Below are positions 33,267 through 45,140 of a stretch of 64,000 nucleotides of DNA, piece after piece. Every line of letters begins with the position of its first letter. The stretch's first letter is position 1. The stretch comes from Anagrus nilaparvatae (taxonomy: Eukaryota > Arthropoda > Insecta > Hymenoptera > Mymaridae), in NCBI GenBank assembly GCA_022575985.1, contig JAKSXM010000288.1, forward strand, positions 6,475,501 to 6,539,500, in the 5' to 3' direction. Made by a program: the position numbers and the translations under genes. The notes beneath the pieces are model-generated. The model was given only the letters and a program-made list of their open reading frames with translations, did not search any database and was not told the DNA's origin.

Positions 33267-34958
33267 ATGAATAATCATACTGGTGAAAAACCTTACGAAT
33301 GTAAGGAATGTGGTGAAAGTTTTTTCCTTTTTACAGCTCTTAAAAAACACAATCGATCACATGCTGGTACAAAACTTTTCAAATGCGAAGATTGTGGAAA
33401 AGCTTTTAGTTTCTTAAGTAATTTAATAAGCCATCGAAGAACACTTACTGGTGAAAAACCTTTCAATTGCAAGAATTGTGGAAAAGCTTTTAGTGCCTTA
33501 AGTGATTTAAAAAGCCATGGAAGAACACATACTGGTGAAAAACCTTTCAAGTGCAAGAATTGTGGAAAAGCCTTTAGTTTATTAAGTAGTTTAAAGAGTC
33601 ATCAAAAAATACATACTGGGGAGAAACCTTTCAAGTGCCTAAAGTGTGGAAAATCTTTTAGTTTATTAGGTAATTTTAAAAGACATGAAAGAGCACATAC
33701 TGGGGAGAAACCTTTCAAATGCAAGATTTGTGGAAAAGCCTTTAGTGAAACAAGTAGTTTAAAAAGTCACCAAAAAACACATACTGGTGAAAAACCTTTC
33801 AAGTGCCAAAATTGTGGAAAAGCCTTTAGCCAAGCAAGTAGTTTAAAAAATCATGAAAGAACACATACTGGTGAAAAACCTTTCAAATGCGAAAATTGTG
33901 GAAAAGCTTTTAGCCAATTAAATAATTTAAAAACTCATGAAAGAACACATACTGGTGAAAAGCCTCTAAAGTGTCGAGAATGTGAAAAAGCTTTTAGTGC
34001 CTTAAGTAGTTTAAAAAGTCATGAAAGAACACATACTGGTGAAAAACCTTTTAATTGCAAAAATTGCGGAAAAGCTTTTAGAGACTCAAGTAAATTGAAA
34101 AGACATGAAAGAACACATACTGGTGAAAAACCTTTTAAATGCAAAAATTGTAGAAAAGCTTTTAGCCAATCAAGTGATTTAAAAGTTCATGAAAGAACAC
34201 ATACTGGTGAAAAACCTTTTAAATGCAAAAATTGTGGAAAAGCTTTTAGCCAATCAAGTGATTTAAAAGCTCATGAAAGAACACATACTGGTGAAAAACC
34301 TTTTAAATGCAAAAATTGTGGAAAAACTTTTAGCCGATCAAGTAATTTTAAAAGACATGAAAGAACACATACTGGTGAAAAACCTTTCATGTGCAAAAGT
34401 TGTGGAAAATCTTTTAGCGAATCAAGTAATTTTAAAAGACATGAAAGAACACATACTGGTGAAAAACCTTTCATGTGCAAAAGTTGTGGAAAATCTTTTA
34501 GCGAATCAAGTAGTTTAAAAACTCATCAAAGAACACATACTCGTGAAAAACCTTTTAAATGCAAAAATTGTGGAAAAGCTTTTAGTTTCTTAAGTAATTT
34601 GAAAAGTCATGAAAGAACACATACTGGGGAGAAACCTTTCAAGTGCAAAAATTGTTGGATAGCTTTCAGCCGATTAAATAGTTTAAAAAGACATGAAAGA
34701 ACACATACTGGTAAAAAACCTTTTAAGTGTCAAGTATGTGGCAAAGCTTTTAGTGAGTTAAGTAATTTAAAAGTGCATAAAAAAAATCATTTAGAAGGGA
34801 AACGTTATGCATGTAATGAGTGTGAAAAAATATTTATAACCAAGAAAAGTCTAATTCAACATTTTAATTTTCATGAAATAGAAAAAAAGTATAAGGAAAT
34901 ATTGGAAAATAAAAAATGTTTTGTTTTATTAAAGAGGATTGATTACGTTAGCGCATAA
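33267..34958 (+). CDS. C2H2 zinc-finger protein C (19 fingers)
   Basis: The longest intact array: 563 residues consisting almost entirely of C2H2 fingers in 28-residue (84-bp) steps with TGEKPF linkers, expected to act in the nucleus as a DNA-binding protein. Finger 1 (YECKECGESFFLFTALKKHN) is distinct. Finger 2 has Leu for the final His (HRRTL). Fingers 11-15 are very similar to each other and look like recent internal duplications. Finger 19 is the family-specific [20 protein letters not shown], followed by [20 protein letters not shown]. No effector domain is visible. The ATG lies in the HEMNNHTGEKPY context just after the dead fingers and is the only start preceding finger 1 without a stop. 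A 744-bp 5'UTR intron (32088-32831) is inferred. Expression is not shown by sequence alone. Confidence 0.8.
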   Translation: MNNHTGEKPYECKECGESFFLFTALKKHNRSHAGTKLFKCEDCGKAFSFLSNLISHRRTLTGEKPFNCKNCGKAFSALSDLKSHGRTHTGEKPFKCKNCGKAFSLLSSLKSHQKIHTGEKPFKCLKCGKSFSLLGNFKRHERAHTGEKPFKCKICGKAFSETSSLKSHQKTHTGEKPFKCQNCGKAFSQASSLKNHERTHTGEKPFKCENCGKAFSQLNNLKTHERTHTGEKPLKCRECEKAFSALSSLKSHERTHTGEKPFNCKNCGKAFRDSSKLKRHERTHTGEKPFKCKNCRKAFSQSSDLKVHERTHTGEKPFKCKNCGKAFSQSSDLKAHERTHTGEKPFKCKNCGKTFSRSSNFKRHERTHTGEKPFMCKSCGKSFSESSNFKRHERTHTGEKPFMCKSCGKSFSESSSLKTHQRTHTREKPFKCKNCGKAFSFLSNLKSHERTHTGEKPFKCKNCWIAFSRLNSLKRHERTHTGKKPFKCQVCGKAFSELSNLKVHKKNHLEGKRYACNECEKIFITKKSLIQHFNFHEIEKKYKEILENKKCFVLLKRIDYVSA

Positions 34959-35042
34959 AGTTTATGTTTTATTTTTTAATTCTTCTTGTTCCTTGTTTTT
35001 TTTATTAAAAATCAATGGTTTGTACTCGATTATTATATTAAT

Positions 35043-36262
35043 TAGCTCATTTAAAAAATCATCAAAGAACACATACTGGTGAAAAACCTTTCAAGTGCCA
35101 AAAGTGTAGAAAATCTTTTAGCCGATTAGATAGTTTAAAAATTCATGAAAGAACATATACTGGTGATAAACCTTTCAAGTGCGAAAATTGTGGAAAAGCT
35201 TTTAGTTTCTTAAGTTATTTAAAAAGTCATGAAAGTACACATACAGGCGAAAAACCTTACAAGTGCAAAAATTGTGGAAAATCTTTTAGTCGATTATTTT
35301 CATTAAAAAGTCATCAAAAAATACATACTGGTGAAAAACCTTTCAGGTGCCAAAATTGTGGAAAAGCTTTTAGCCAACTAACTTATTTAAAAAGTCATGA
35401 AATGACACATTCTGGGGAGAAACCTTTTAAGTGCAAAAATTGTGGAAAATCATTTAGTCGATTATTTACTTTAAAAAGTCATCAAAAAACGCATACTGGT
35501 GAAAAACCTTTCAGCTGCAAAAATTGTGAAAAATCATTTAGCCAATTAAATCATTTAAAAATTCATCAAAGAACAAATACTGGTGAAAAACCATACAAGT
35601 GCGAAAGTTGTGAAAAAGCTTTCAGTGTCTTAAGTAGTTTAAAAATTCATCAAAAAACACATATTGGTGAAAAACCTTTTAAATGTCAAGTATGTAGAAA
35701 AGCTTTTAGTTTCTCAAGTAATTTAAAATGTCATGAAAGAACACATACTGGTGAAAAACCTTTAAAGTGCAAAAATTGTGGAAAAGCTTTCAGTGCCTTA
35801 AGTTCTTTAAAAAGTCATCAAAAAATACATACTGGTGAAAAACCTTTCAAGTGCAAAAATTGTGGAAAAGCTTTTAGTTTCTTAAGTAATTTAAAAAGTC
35901 ATGAAAGAACACATACTGGTGAAAAACCTTTTAAATGCAAAAATTGTGGAAAAGCTTTTAGTCGTTCAAGTGATTTAAAAGTTCATGAAAGAACACATAC
36001 TGGTGAAAAACCTTTTGAATGCGAAACTTGTGGAAAAGCTTTTAGACAATCAAGTAAATTGAAAAGACATTAAAGAACCCATACTGGTGAAAAACCTTTT
36101 AAGTGTCAAGAATGTGGCAAAGCTTTTAGTGAGTTAAGTGATTTAAAAAGGCATCAAAAAATTCATTTAAAAGAGAAGCATTATGCATGTGATAAGTGTG
36201 AAAAAATATTTATAACCAAGAAAATTCTAATTCAGCATCTGAGTTATCATGAAGCAGAATAA
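35043..36262 (+). pseudogene. C2H2 zinc-finger array D, 5'-truncated
   Basis: Open finger frame from about 35046 with no ATG at its head. It begins mid-finger (AHLKNHQRTH) directly after the 3' flank of C, so a breakpoint joins the C 3'UTR to the middle of another array. Fourteen fingers are readable. A single-base nonsense change at 36071-36073 (CAT TAA AGA where relatives have CAT GAA AGA) precedes the last two fingers, which remain in frame to 36262 and end [16 protein letters not shown]. The ATG at 35402 could start a 223-codon protein, but it lies inside a finger. Finger 6 ends in Asn (HQRTN), and finger 1 ends in Tyr (HERTY). Probably a pseudogene, or a read-through continuation of C if the C stop were skipped. 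Confidence 0.8.
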
Positions 36263-36390
36263 AATTCTGAACAAATATTGAATAACAAAAAATGATGTTC
36301 TGTTTCATTAAAAAGAATTTGAAAAAGAATAAAATAAGAAAGATTCCAGCTTTAGCCGTATCTTTAGCACAATAAGTTAATGTTTCTTTT

Positions 36391-37549
36391 AAGGGACAAG
36401 TACAGATTAGTACAGATTATAAATTACACAGTAAAAGAAATGAACACAATTTAGCTAAAATTTAGTAATTTTACTACAATTTAGTTATATCACTACGGTT
36501 GGTAGTAAAATTAAAATTTATAAATTTTTCAGCCAGATACGAAGCCAAATACGTCTAAATATAGCTTTAAGAGTTAATCTATACGTTCGTAATACATAAT
36601 TATGAACGAGATTATGAACATATTTTCCTTTTTTTTAATTCATTTCCAAATATTATAAACATAAATGTGTATAATCAACGATAATAATGAAATACAAAAT
36701 AATATAAAAAACAAAGAATGTAATTAAAGATACCCATACCTGATAAAATATTTTTTAGATTAATTACACATAATAAGTTTAAATAATTATAATAATTGCC
36801 ATTAATTCTTTTGTAAACTTAATTTTAAAGTATTGTGAACTCACAAACAACGAATATGGAACATGCTTAAATTTATATTTTGATACTTAAAGTTTTTATT
36901 TTAAGTCCTTAAGCCAAAAAAATAAAAAAAAAGTCTAAGATTTCAACGGTTTTGTTTCATTCTATAGCATCAAAAATAATTGGAATCTTGCGCTACGTCT
37001 TGCGCCAAAAAATTGAAATATTTTGTTTATCTGAACAAATATACAGATGGATACAAGATAAAAAGATTTTTATTTTTTTTAATATCTTTAAAAACGTATT
37101 CCTTTTTTTTGTCAGGCTGGGGGAGAGGAGAAAAGCTCCGGAGCACCCGAAATTAATTTAGAAGCCCCTAGCGCTCAATTTATTCCTTATTTTTTAAATT
37201 AAATATAAATGATAGATTATTTTGTATTTCATTATTATTGCTGATTATAGAAAGGTATGTATTTAATATTTGGAAATACAAACGTATAGGTAGTCAGCCC
37301 ATAAGAATTTAGGGCGACTTTTTTGAAACCACTTGGATGGCTTCAAATGCACTATTTGCCACCAAGCTATAAAATTAAATAGGACAAACACGAGGATAAA
37401 CATTAGTATTTAAAGATTATTATGTAAATTAGATATTTTATTATAATTTTATAACAATTTATTCATCCTACTTTTATTTTTAAAATTTTTATTATTGTCT
37501 ATTCATTTTAATATTTCAGATTAAAGTGCAGATTCTGTACTTGTCCCTT
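36391..37549. mobile_element. AAGGGACAAGTACAGA foldback
   Basis: Ends AAGGGACAAGTACAGA / TCTGTACTTGTCCCTT, with inner arm pairs such as AATAATGAAATACAAAATAA and its complement near 37225. The loop (about 37087-37185) has a GC-richer part GGCTGGGGGAGAGGAG. A homologous element, now disrupted, follows ZNF F at 52713, so the insertion predates the D/F duplication. Confidence 0.75.
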
Positions 37550-37839
37550 AATGATCATTTTACTTTTTTGAACTTTCACAAATTCCTTTTAACATTTTTA
37601 GGAAATTATTTATGAAAGAAATTGTAAAACAAAATTAAATAAATTTTTAATCAAATCAATGTAAGATTTTCAATTTTGTTATTAATCCAGTCTGCTTTTT
37701 TTATGATTTGAATATTTTCCGAGATATTTTCCTAATCTTTTTTCCATTTCGGAAAATATTTTCATAAGTACAGAAAAAAAATTTTTGTGGTTTAAATATT
37801 TTATTTGCTCTTATTTATAGTTTTACGGAATTAAACATC

Positions 37840-38300
37840 TGATTTTTTCCTTTTTGCTTTAATAAACTTAAATAATAATCTTGCTTTATAAATGAGTGAT
37901 TGATCTTGCTTTATAGATGAGTAATTCCATGCTATTTGGGCCCAAGTTTGTCTTAAAATATTTTTTCTCAATTTTCTGTACGTTGTACGTTTCAGGTAAT
38001 TTACAATCGTTTGAACAAGAAATAAAATGATATTTCTTTCAGCACCAATTTTTTATACATTGAAATTTCCCTCGAATTTGATCAAATGAAAATCTGACTT
38101 CAGATTTAGATTCGCCGGATAATTTAACATAGGGATTTAATCAAAAATTGTTTTTATCGAGAAAAAGTTCAAAAAATTATTTTAAACTTTAACTTTGGCT
38201 AAGTGATTTGATTCAGAACTTTCTTCACTTGTTTGCTAAAAGTCACAGATAGAAAGCAAATAAAAAAGTAATGAAATTCGTCATGTTTTAAAAAAATTAA
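37840..38300. repeat. Duplicated block (matches 30071-30373 and 31427-31560)
   Basis: Carries the uninterrupted version of the site that holds the foldback 30376-31424 (TTTAATCAAAAATTG at about 38163). A short local duplication (CTTGCTTTATAAATGAGTGA) lies at 37879-37925. Confidence 0.7.
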
Positions 38301-38730
38301 ATTTTAACCAAATCGTTTTTAATCACAAAATAAAAACTTCAAAAACTAAAATCAATAGTTAGGTTCTCTCTTTTAACAGCTTTATCTTCAAATTAAGTCA
38401 TCTCTTCCTGTTTATCCCTGCGATAAAGAAGAAAACATTTTTTTTTTTTAAGAAATAGCCAATTTTAACTTTTAGGGGTGCCTCTTATAAAACGTTATAA
38501 CGATAACGAGGATTGACAATTAGTTCTAAGGAAATGTACACGGAGAAAAATATTTTGTATATTTTGCAAGGTTAATTTTAATAAAACGGGGTTAGTTTTA
38601 AGAACAAAAAAATTTTGTAAATTTTACAAATATGAAGTTAGAATATTGTAATTCTAATAATAACCATGGTTATATTTACAAAATTTTTTGAACAGAAAAT
38701 AACAAAAGAGAAAAATCTAAATTTTATAAA
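38301..38730. other. AT-rich spacer
   Basis: No gene. ACGGAGAAAAATATTTTGTA (38539) with a weakly complementary GAGAAAAATC near 38709 suggests a decayed MITE. Confidence 0.3.
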
Positions 38731-39551
38731 TACAAGTTCAAACGGTTTAAGAATACACAAAAGAACAAACTCAGAAAAAAAGCCTTTCATCCACTAATAT
38801 CAAGAACGTGGAAAAAGTTTCGTTCTATAAAATTCTCTTATGGTTCATGCAAGAAGGCATACTGGAGAAAGGTCGTATGAAGTCTATGGAAAGACATTTT
38901 TTTCATAAAGTATTCTGAGTAACCATAAAATGCAGAAGAAAAATCTTTTAAATGTAAGGAATGTGATAAAACTTTTAGCAAGATTTTTAGTGATTCTTTT
39001 AGTTTCAATAAACATGCATAATTGCATACAGAAGAAAGACGTTTTTAGTGCAAGAAATGTGGAAAAGTTTTCATGAATTAGATGATCTGATTAATCATGA
39101 AAACAAAACCTACGGGGGAAAAACTATACAAATGCAAACCATCGGACAAGATATTTTAGTCAAACAAAGTCTTAAAATACACGAAATGAAAAATCATACT
39201 GGTGAGAAACCTTACAAATATAAGGAATGTGGTGAACGTTTTTTCCTTTTTACAACTCTTAAAAAACACAATCAATCACATGCTGGTGCAAAACCTTTCA
39301 AATGCGAAAATTGTGGAGTGTGTCAAGTATGTGGCAAAGCTTTTAATCGGTTAAGTAATTTAAAAGTGCATAAAAAAATTCATTTAAAAGAGAAACGTTA
39401 TGCATGTGATTAGTGTGAAAAAATATTTATAACCAAGAAAAGTCTAATTCAACATTTTAATTTTCATGAATTAGAAAAAAAGAATAAGAAAATATTGGAA
39501 AATAAAAAATGTTTTGTTTTATTAAAGATGATTGATGATGATGAAAAATAA
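38731..39551 (+). pseudogene. C2H2 zinc-finger array E, collapsed
   Basis: The dead N-terminal fingers are followed by the MKNHTGEKPYKYKECGERFF segment, two partial fingers joined at NCGVCQVCGKAF (most of the array deleted at about 39315), the penultimate finger, and the family end. The last finger is stopped by TAG (YACD*CEKIF, 39411-39413). It keeps the tail [19 protein letters not shown]. Clearly non-functional, but it keeps the family layout. Confidence 0.85.
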
Positions 39552-41800
39552 GAGGCTACTTTAGCGTGAAAGGTTAATGTTTTTTTTTTTAAATTCTTCT
39601 TATTCCTTTTTTTTGATTCTCAATTTGTGTGCACACTCATTTAAAAAATCAATGGTTTTTACTTGATTATTATATTAATTAATTAGAATCAATTAAAATT
39701 TGTAAAGCGCAAATAAATAAATTTTTATTTAAATTAACAATTTTTAATTTTATTATTAACCCAACCTAATTGTTTTTGTTTAAAATTTAATAATTCAGAT
39801 TTAATTATTATAACAAACTTTAATGATTCAAGATCTTTTTCTTTTTTCTTCGAGAAATTTTCATTTTGGCATAAAATTTTTTAGGTAAACATTTTCTTTA
39901 CGCAGGTAAAAATAAGTTTATTTAGTTCAACGGCATTCATCTTCTGGTATAAAATTTTACCATAGCAAAAATGAAATTGTGAGAGTATGCATATAGTGGA
40001 CTTGACTGCATGAATTTGATAGCAATAATGACAATGAGTTTTATTCTTGATTTTATTTGGATAGTAAAATGCATTTTAGGTTTAGTTTTTTAAATTTTTA
40101 TTTTTAAAAGTATACGGAAAATTAAAATCTGTTAATTTTTTGCAGCAATACAATTTTACATAAATTGTAAGTACCTTAACAACTTTTTCTACTAACTTTG
40201 ATTATTGGCAAAATGTATCAGACTTATAAGCATGCTTGCAAAAATTTTTGAAAAGTATTTTGATCCTATTTTTAGAAAAAACGAGGCAAGAATAAATAGA
40301 AAGATATATTTGCTGCCCGTAAATGCTTCCAAAAACGCATTATTAAATTTTGCTTTTTTATAGGCAGAGGGAGAACAAGAATGACCTGCAGAGGGTCTCA
40401 AAATTTTTGACAGTGGTCGTAGTATAGTTTCAGATTAAAATTTTAGCAGCACGTGATTCCAAAAAAACCATATAAGACTCATTGAAAAGGTAAAGAAGTA
40501 AAAAATAAATATTATTAACAGGTCAAAATTATTAAAAATTTCTTGAAAAATTGTGAATTAAATATTAATTTTTATTAAATTCACTAATATAAAATTACGC
40601 TGTTTGCGAAACAAACTTTTAATATTCGAGCAAAATGATTCTCTTGAACATAAAGTTTATGTAGAATAATTTAAAATATACTTCGAAATCTCGTTCGAAA
40701 TATACGTGATGCGAAATTATAGCTAAAATTTCTATTTGAAGATATGCTTTATTGATATTACACAAAAATGCCAGAAAAAGTCTGGCTATTGGAATCTCCT
40801 TTGAGCCACCAATTGAACTTTCAAAAAAATAAGTAACAGCTTTAAAACAAAGCTTCTTCTAACTCAATGCTATTGGAATTTGTATAAGGAGAGGATGTAG
40901 ATATGATGTAGTCATATTTCTCGTACACGCGCTAAAAAAGATTATAGGGCGAGTGTACTAATTATAGTGACCAAAACCTTTTCTATTAATGGCCACTTGT
41001 CTCCCAGAAGAATAACATGGTATTGGTCATTAATTGGTACATTCCATCTACGCATTTATTACTATTTAAGCCGAGGGGCTATCGTCTTGGAAATCACAAA
41101 TTTGATTTTCTTTTTATTTTTCGTGATTTTTTGTGATATTTTTGGGTAAAAACCGCTAAATATTGTATTGAATAGTAAAAAATAGATTTTTGAGGTCTAG
41201 GGTGAGTTATAAGGCTAAAAAAAGCAAAAAATCGGGAAAAATCACGAAAAAAATCACAAAAAATCATTACAAGGCAAAAATAAACCATTTCAACTAGTAG
41301 CGATTCATGATTGAGGTACAAACAAGCCAAAATCAGAAAAAAATCAAAACAAATTTTTTTAAATCAAATTCGTGATTTCCAAGATGATAGCCCCTCGATT
41401 TAAGCCTAAAAATTTTTTTCTTTTTTGAAAAGATTTTTACTTACACGCAAAAGAACAAAAATTATCTAACATGTTAATATTATAGTGTACAGTTTATTAA
41501 TTACAAAGTCGAGAAGAAAATGATAACAGCATTTAGGAGTTCTGTAACTGCCGATATTTTTTATGAGGAATCTAGTAAATTTGGGCTAATCGATTCCTGA
41601 TTTCCTGAAACCATAAAGCAATTCTGGCTACAAGTGGCAATTAAAGTTTTTTAAAAAAGAAATTTTTTCTGAATAATAATAATAATCAAAAATTAAATCT
41701 ATTAAAAAAAAAAAAGAAAATTATATCCGGACTAAATATTTAAAAAAAAAAGTTAAAATACTTAAAAATTTTAAGAATTTTGTTGAGTCCATAAAATTAT
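39552..41800. repeat. ZNF 3' flanking block, copy E
   Basis: Matches 21586-23612. Its end (41765-41800, TTGAGTCCATAAAATTATG) supplies the empty site for the element at 23616-25021. It is itself interrupted by the MITE at 41072-41397. Confidence 0.8.
41072..41397. mobile_element. 326-bp MITE with 8-9-bp target duplication
   Basis: Ends CGAGGGGCTATC / GATAGCCCCTCG with inverted flanking arms (TTGGAAATCACAAATTTGA / TCAAATTCGTGATTTCCAA). ATTTAAGC(C) is repeated on both sides (41064-41072 and 41398-41406). Copies B (29070) and A lack the insert. Target-site length fits hAT (8) or Mutator-like (9) transposases. Confidence 0.85.
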
Positions 41801-41909
41801 GTTATTTGGAAAAAATTGAAAATAAAATTTCAAAAAACGCTTCTTTTGTGCTTCGAGGACCGAAAACAGTCGAAATCTTTTCCGAAGAAGCACGAAGTTG
41901 CCTCCTCAT

Positions 41910-44701
41910 CACTGAAACTTTTCTTCACTACCGACAGCGGTTACTAAAGGTTACTCGAAATTCAAGTGACTAATCGTTTCTCTCATTTTCAGTTAAGTAA
42001 CTGCGAATCGATGTTACTGAAATAAATATATTTAAAGCAGACGAAATTTTAGTAAACATTGATAAACAATAGAAAAAAGTTTGCAAAAATGACTTTAATT
42101 AATTAATTAATTGTGTAATTTATGAAATATATTTACTTTTTTATTAAAAATATCAAGTTAATATATATTCTAGTGATAAATTATATAGGTTAACTAAATA
42201 AATAAAAATACACGATCCGCTGCTGTATGAAAATCTGTTAAATGTTGTTTAATTTTGTTTTTTTATGTTTTTTAGAAATGTTTTATTAATTTATTTTTAT
42301 TTTACATGCAAATCATTTTTTTATAGGATAAAAAAGAATGAAAATTTTTATATGATATAGAAAAAATAATCATAACAAATTAAAATATACCCAAGATATG
42401 TGCATGCACTGTATAAAAATAAATCTTTAATTTATAGTACAAAATTTTGAACATGAATTTATAATATTTATTTATGATTCCAAAATCCTTTACAATTTTA
42501 CTCCTTGTTTTTTTTTTTACTTTCATTTATTTTAAAGCAATAGTTACAAAATAAGAACCTCGGTTGCTTAAAGGTCTTAAAATTTTGAAATTAACACTAA
42601 TTACTTTACAAATATAAATTTTATAATTTCATAATTTGTATTTCATGATAAGCGAAGAAAAGTATTTTAGAAACTACAGTTTATATAGTTAAAATCAGAA
42701 TGCTGCTGTTAAGGCCCTTTCTACACCAGCACATAATCATGTTTTATGATAATCATGTTTGTTGGATATTTTTTTCCCAGCTACACCGTACTAAAAACAT
42801 AACCTTAAAATTACATATTTAAATTGATTATAACTCATTAAAAACTTATTAGTTACATAAATTGTGTATAATTTTTATAATAAATAACTTAATCTATGTT
42901 AAAATACCATTTAATTACATTTTATTGTTTAATTTGTATAAAACTGTCTCCTTCAATTTAAATATACAATTAGAATCTTGAATGCCAGTCAACGCAAACA
43001 AGATATCTCCAAGTTATCAAGTTCTTTGTTTGGCTAAACATTTTTTCGTTTTATATACGTTATCTATTGGCTAATTATCTATTAAAATTAGCCATTACCT
43101 GCCATAATAATGATTCAAAAATAGTATATAATAAAACAGAAATTTTCCCATGATCTACACATATCAGATTAAATGAAATTTGGTTTTTATTTTGAAATAA
43201 TTAATTATCTGGGATCATATTTGAAATTTAATTTAGAAACAGTAAATAAAACAAATAATGTATATATTTATTTCAAAAATGATGATAAAAAATGTAGGGA
43301 TAATGAGGAGTTCACTCTGCTGTTTTTAATGTTTTGTAATACTAATTTAGTGAGAAGTAGTTTTGTGTCCCAAAAATTTTTAGCCAAACCGATAACTATT
43401 TATAGCGATATCTTGATGTTTGTTTTACAGAAGATAAAAACAAATGTACATTCTGATTTTAACTATAAAAACTACAGCTGTAGACCATAAAATACTTTGC
43501 TACGCTTACAAATTATGAAATTCTAAAATTTTCAAAAACCAAACTAAATTCTAAAATTCCCAAAAACCAAACTAATGGTAATTTTGAATTAATTGCATAG
43601 ACATGCCTGTGTGTATACACAGACAACGATGTGCAAAATTTTATACATGGCTCTAACAGCTGTCTTAAAATAAAAGAAGTCATATAAGAATTCAATAAAT
43701 TATTGTTGCAAAATGAAGGATCATAGGGTATTATATATATTCTCATGTCTTAATTTTTAACTTGTATTATTAGTACTTGTTTTTTTTTTTGGTATATTTT
43801 ATTCTGCTACAATATCATTGTTCTCTAAATCCCTAAATCCCTATTTAGCCAAACAAAAAACTATAGATAACTTGGAGATATCTTGTTTGCGGTGACTGGC
43901 AACTACAGCATTCTGATTTTAACTATATAAACTGTAGTTTCTAAAATACTTTTCTTCGCTTATCATGAAATACAAATTATGAAATTATAAAATTTATATT
44001 TGTAAAGTAATTAGTGTTAATTTCAAAATTTTAAGACCTTTAAGCAACCGAGGTTCTTATTTTGTAACTATTGCTTTAAAATAAATGAAAGTAAAAAAAA
44101 AAACAAGGAGTAAAATTGTAAAGGATTTTGGAATCATAAATAAATATTATAAATTCATGTTCAAAATTTTGTACTATAAATTAAAGATTTATTTTTATAC
44201 AGTGCATGCACATATCTTGGGTATATTTTAATTTGTTATGATTATTTTTTCTATATCATATAAAAATTTTCATTCTTTTTTATCCTATAAAAAAATGATT
44301 TGCATGTAAAATAAAAATAAATTAATAAAACATTTCTAAAAAACATAAAAAAACAAAATTAAACAACATTTAACAGATTTTCATACAGCGGCGGATCGTG
44401 TATTTTTATTTATTTAGTTAACCTATATAATTTATCACTAGAATATATATTAACTTGATATTTTTAATAAAAAAGTAAATATATTTCATAAATTACACAA
44501 TTAATTAATTAATTAAAGTCATTTTTGCAAACTTTTTTCTATTGTTTATCAATGTTTACTAAAATTTCGTCTGCTTTAAATATATTTATTTCAGTAACAT
44601 CGATTCGCAGTTACTTAACTGAAAATGAGAGAAACGATTAGTCACTTGAATTTCGAGTAACCTTTAGTAACCGCTGTCGGTAGTGAAGAAAAGTTTCAGT
44701 G
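41910..44701. mobile_element. 2.8-kb long-inverted-repeat element
   Basis: Ends CACTGAAACTTTTCTTCACT / complement. Arms of about 800 bp (41910-42707 with 43905-44701) are nearly perfect, and an inner pair is 42981-43050 with 43846-43908 (CAAGATATCTCCAAGTTATC and complement). The 800-bp centre contains a 105-codon frame (43173-43490), not recognised, and a diverged extra copy of arm sequence near 43455. It separates paralogous sequence: the left flank matches 25136 and the right flank matches 25143. The exact target duplication is unclear. Confidence 0.85.
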
Positions 44702-45140
44702 TAGCACCCTGCACAGCTCTATATTCTGTTATAATCTCTTCAGTCAGCTTCAGTATAAACCTGGTATAAACGTGGAATTCGCTCACTCACTATGTCTTTA
44801 AATTTTAAATAAATTAAAAAAAAATAAATTTGAAAGCGAATATTTAAGCTCACAGAAAGAATCAAAGTAAGGTAAATTTTTTAATAATTATTTTTTAATC
44901 AAATAAAAAAAAATATTTCATTTTTTGGTGTTAATTAAATTTAAATTAATCAAACCTTGAAGTTTCAAGTTTCTAAAATAGATTACAAATACATGTAAAG
45001 TATTATATGTAAGAAGAAATTCCTTTATTCTCAACACTTTTGACAAAACAAGTTCTCATTTCCAAAAAGAATAATTTAATTTAAATTTAATTTTATTGAA
45101 CCAATTATATTCAAAAAACACAACGTACACACGAAAATGA
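44702..45140. repeat. ZNF 5' flanking block, copy F
   Basis: Matches 25795-26240 without the 25156-25791 MITE (CTGTTATAATCTCTTC). It probably is the original 5' flank of ZNF F, now 6 kb away because of insertions. Confidence 0.75.
44760..44871 (+). promoter_or_regulatory. Candidate ZNF F promoter and exon 1
   Basis: TATAAA at 44765, TCACTCACT initiator-like motifs at about 44783-44790, and donor AAG|GTAAAT at 44872, as in B. An acceptor TTTTTTTTTAG at 50697-50698 could close a 5.8-kb intron made of repeats. That link is speculative. Confidence 0.3.

Noticed and set aside
33293..34518. Antisense and off-frame ORFs ([13 protein letters not shown], [17 protein letters not shown]) over ZNF C
   Set aside because: Shadows of the 84-bp finger repeat; period identical to the finger unit.
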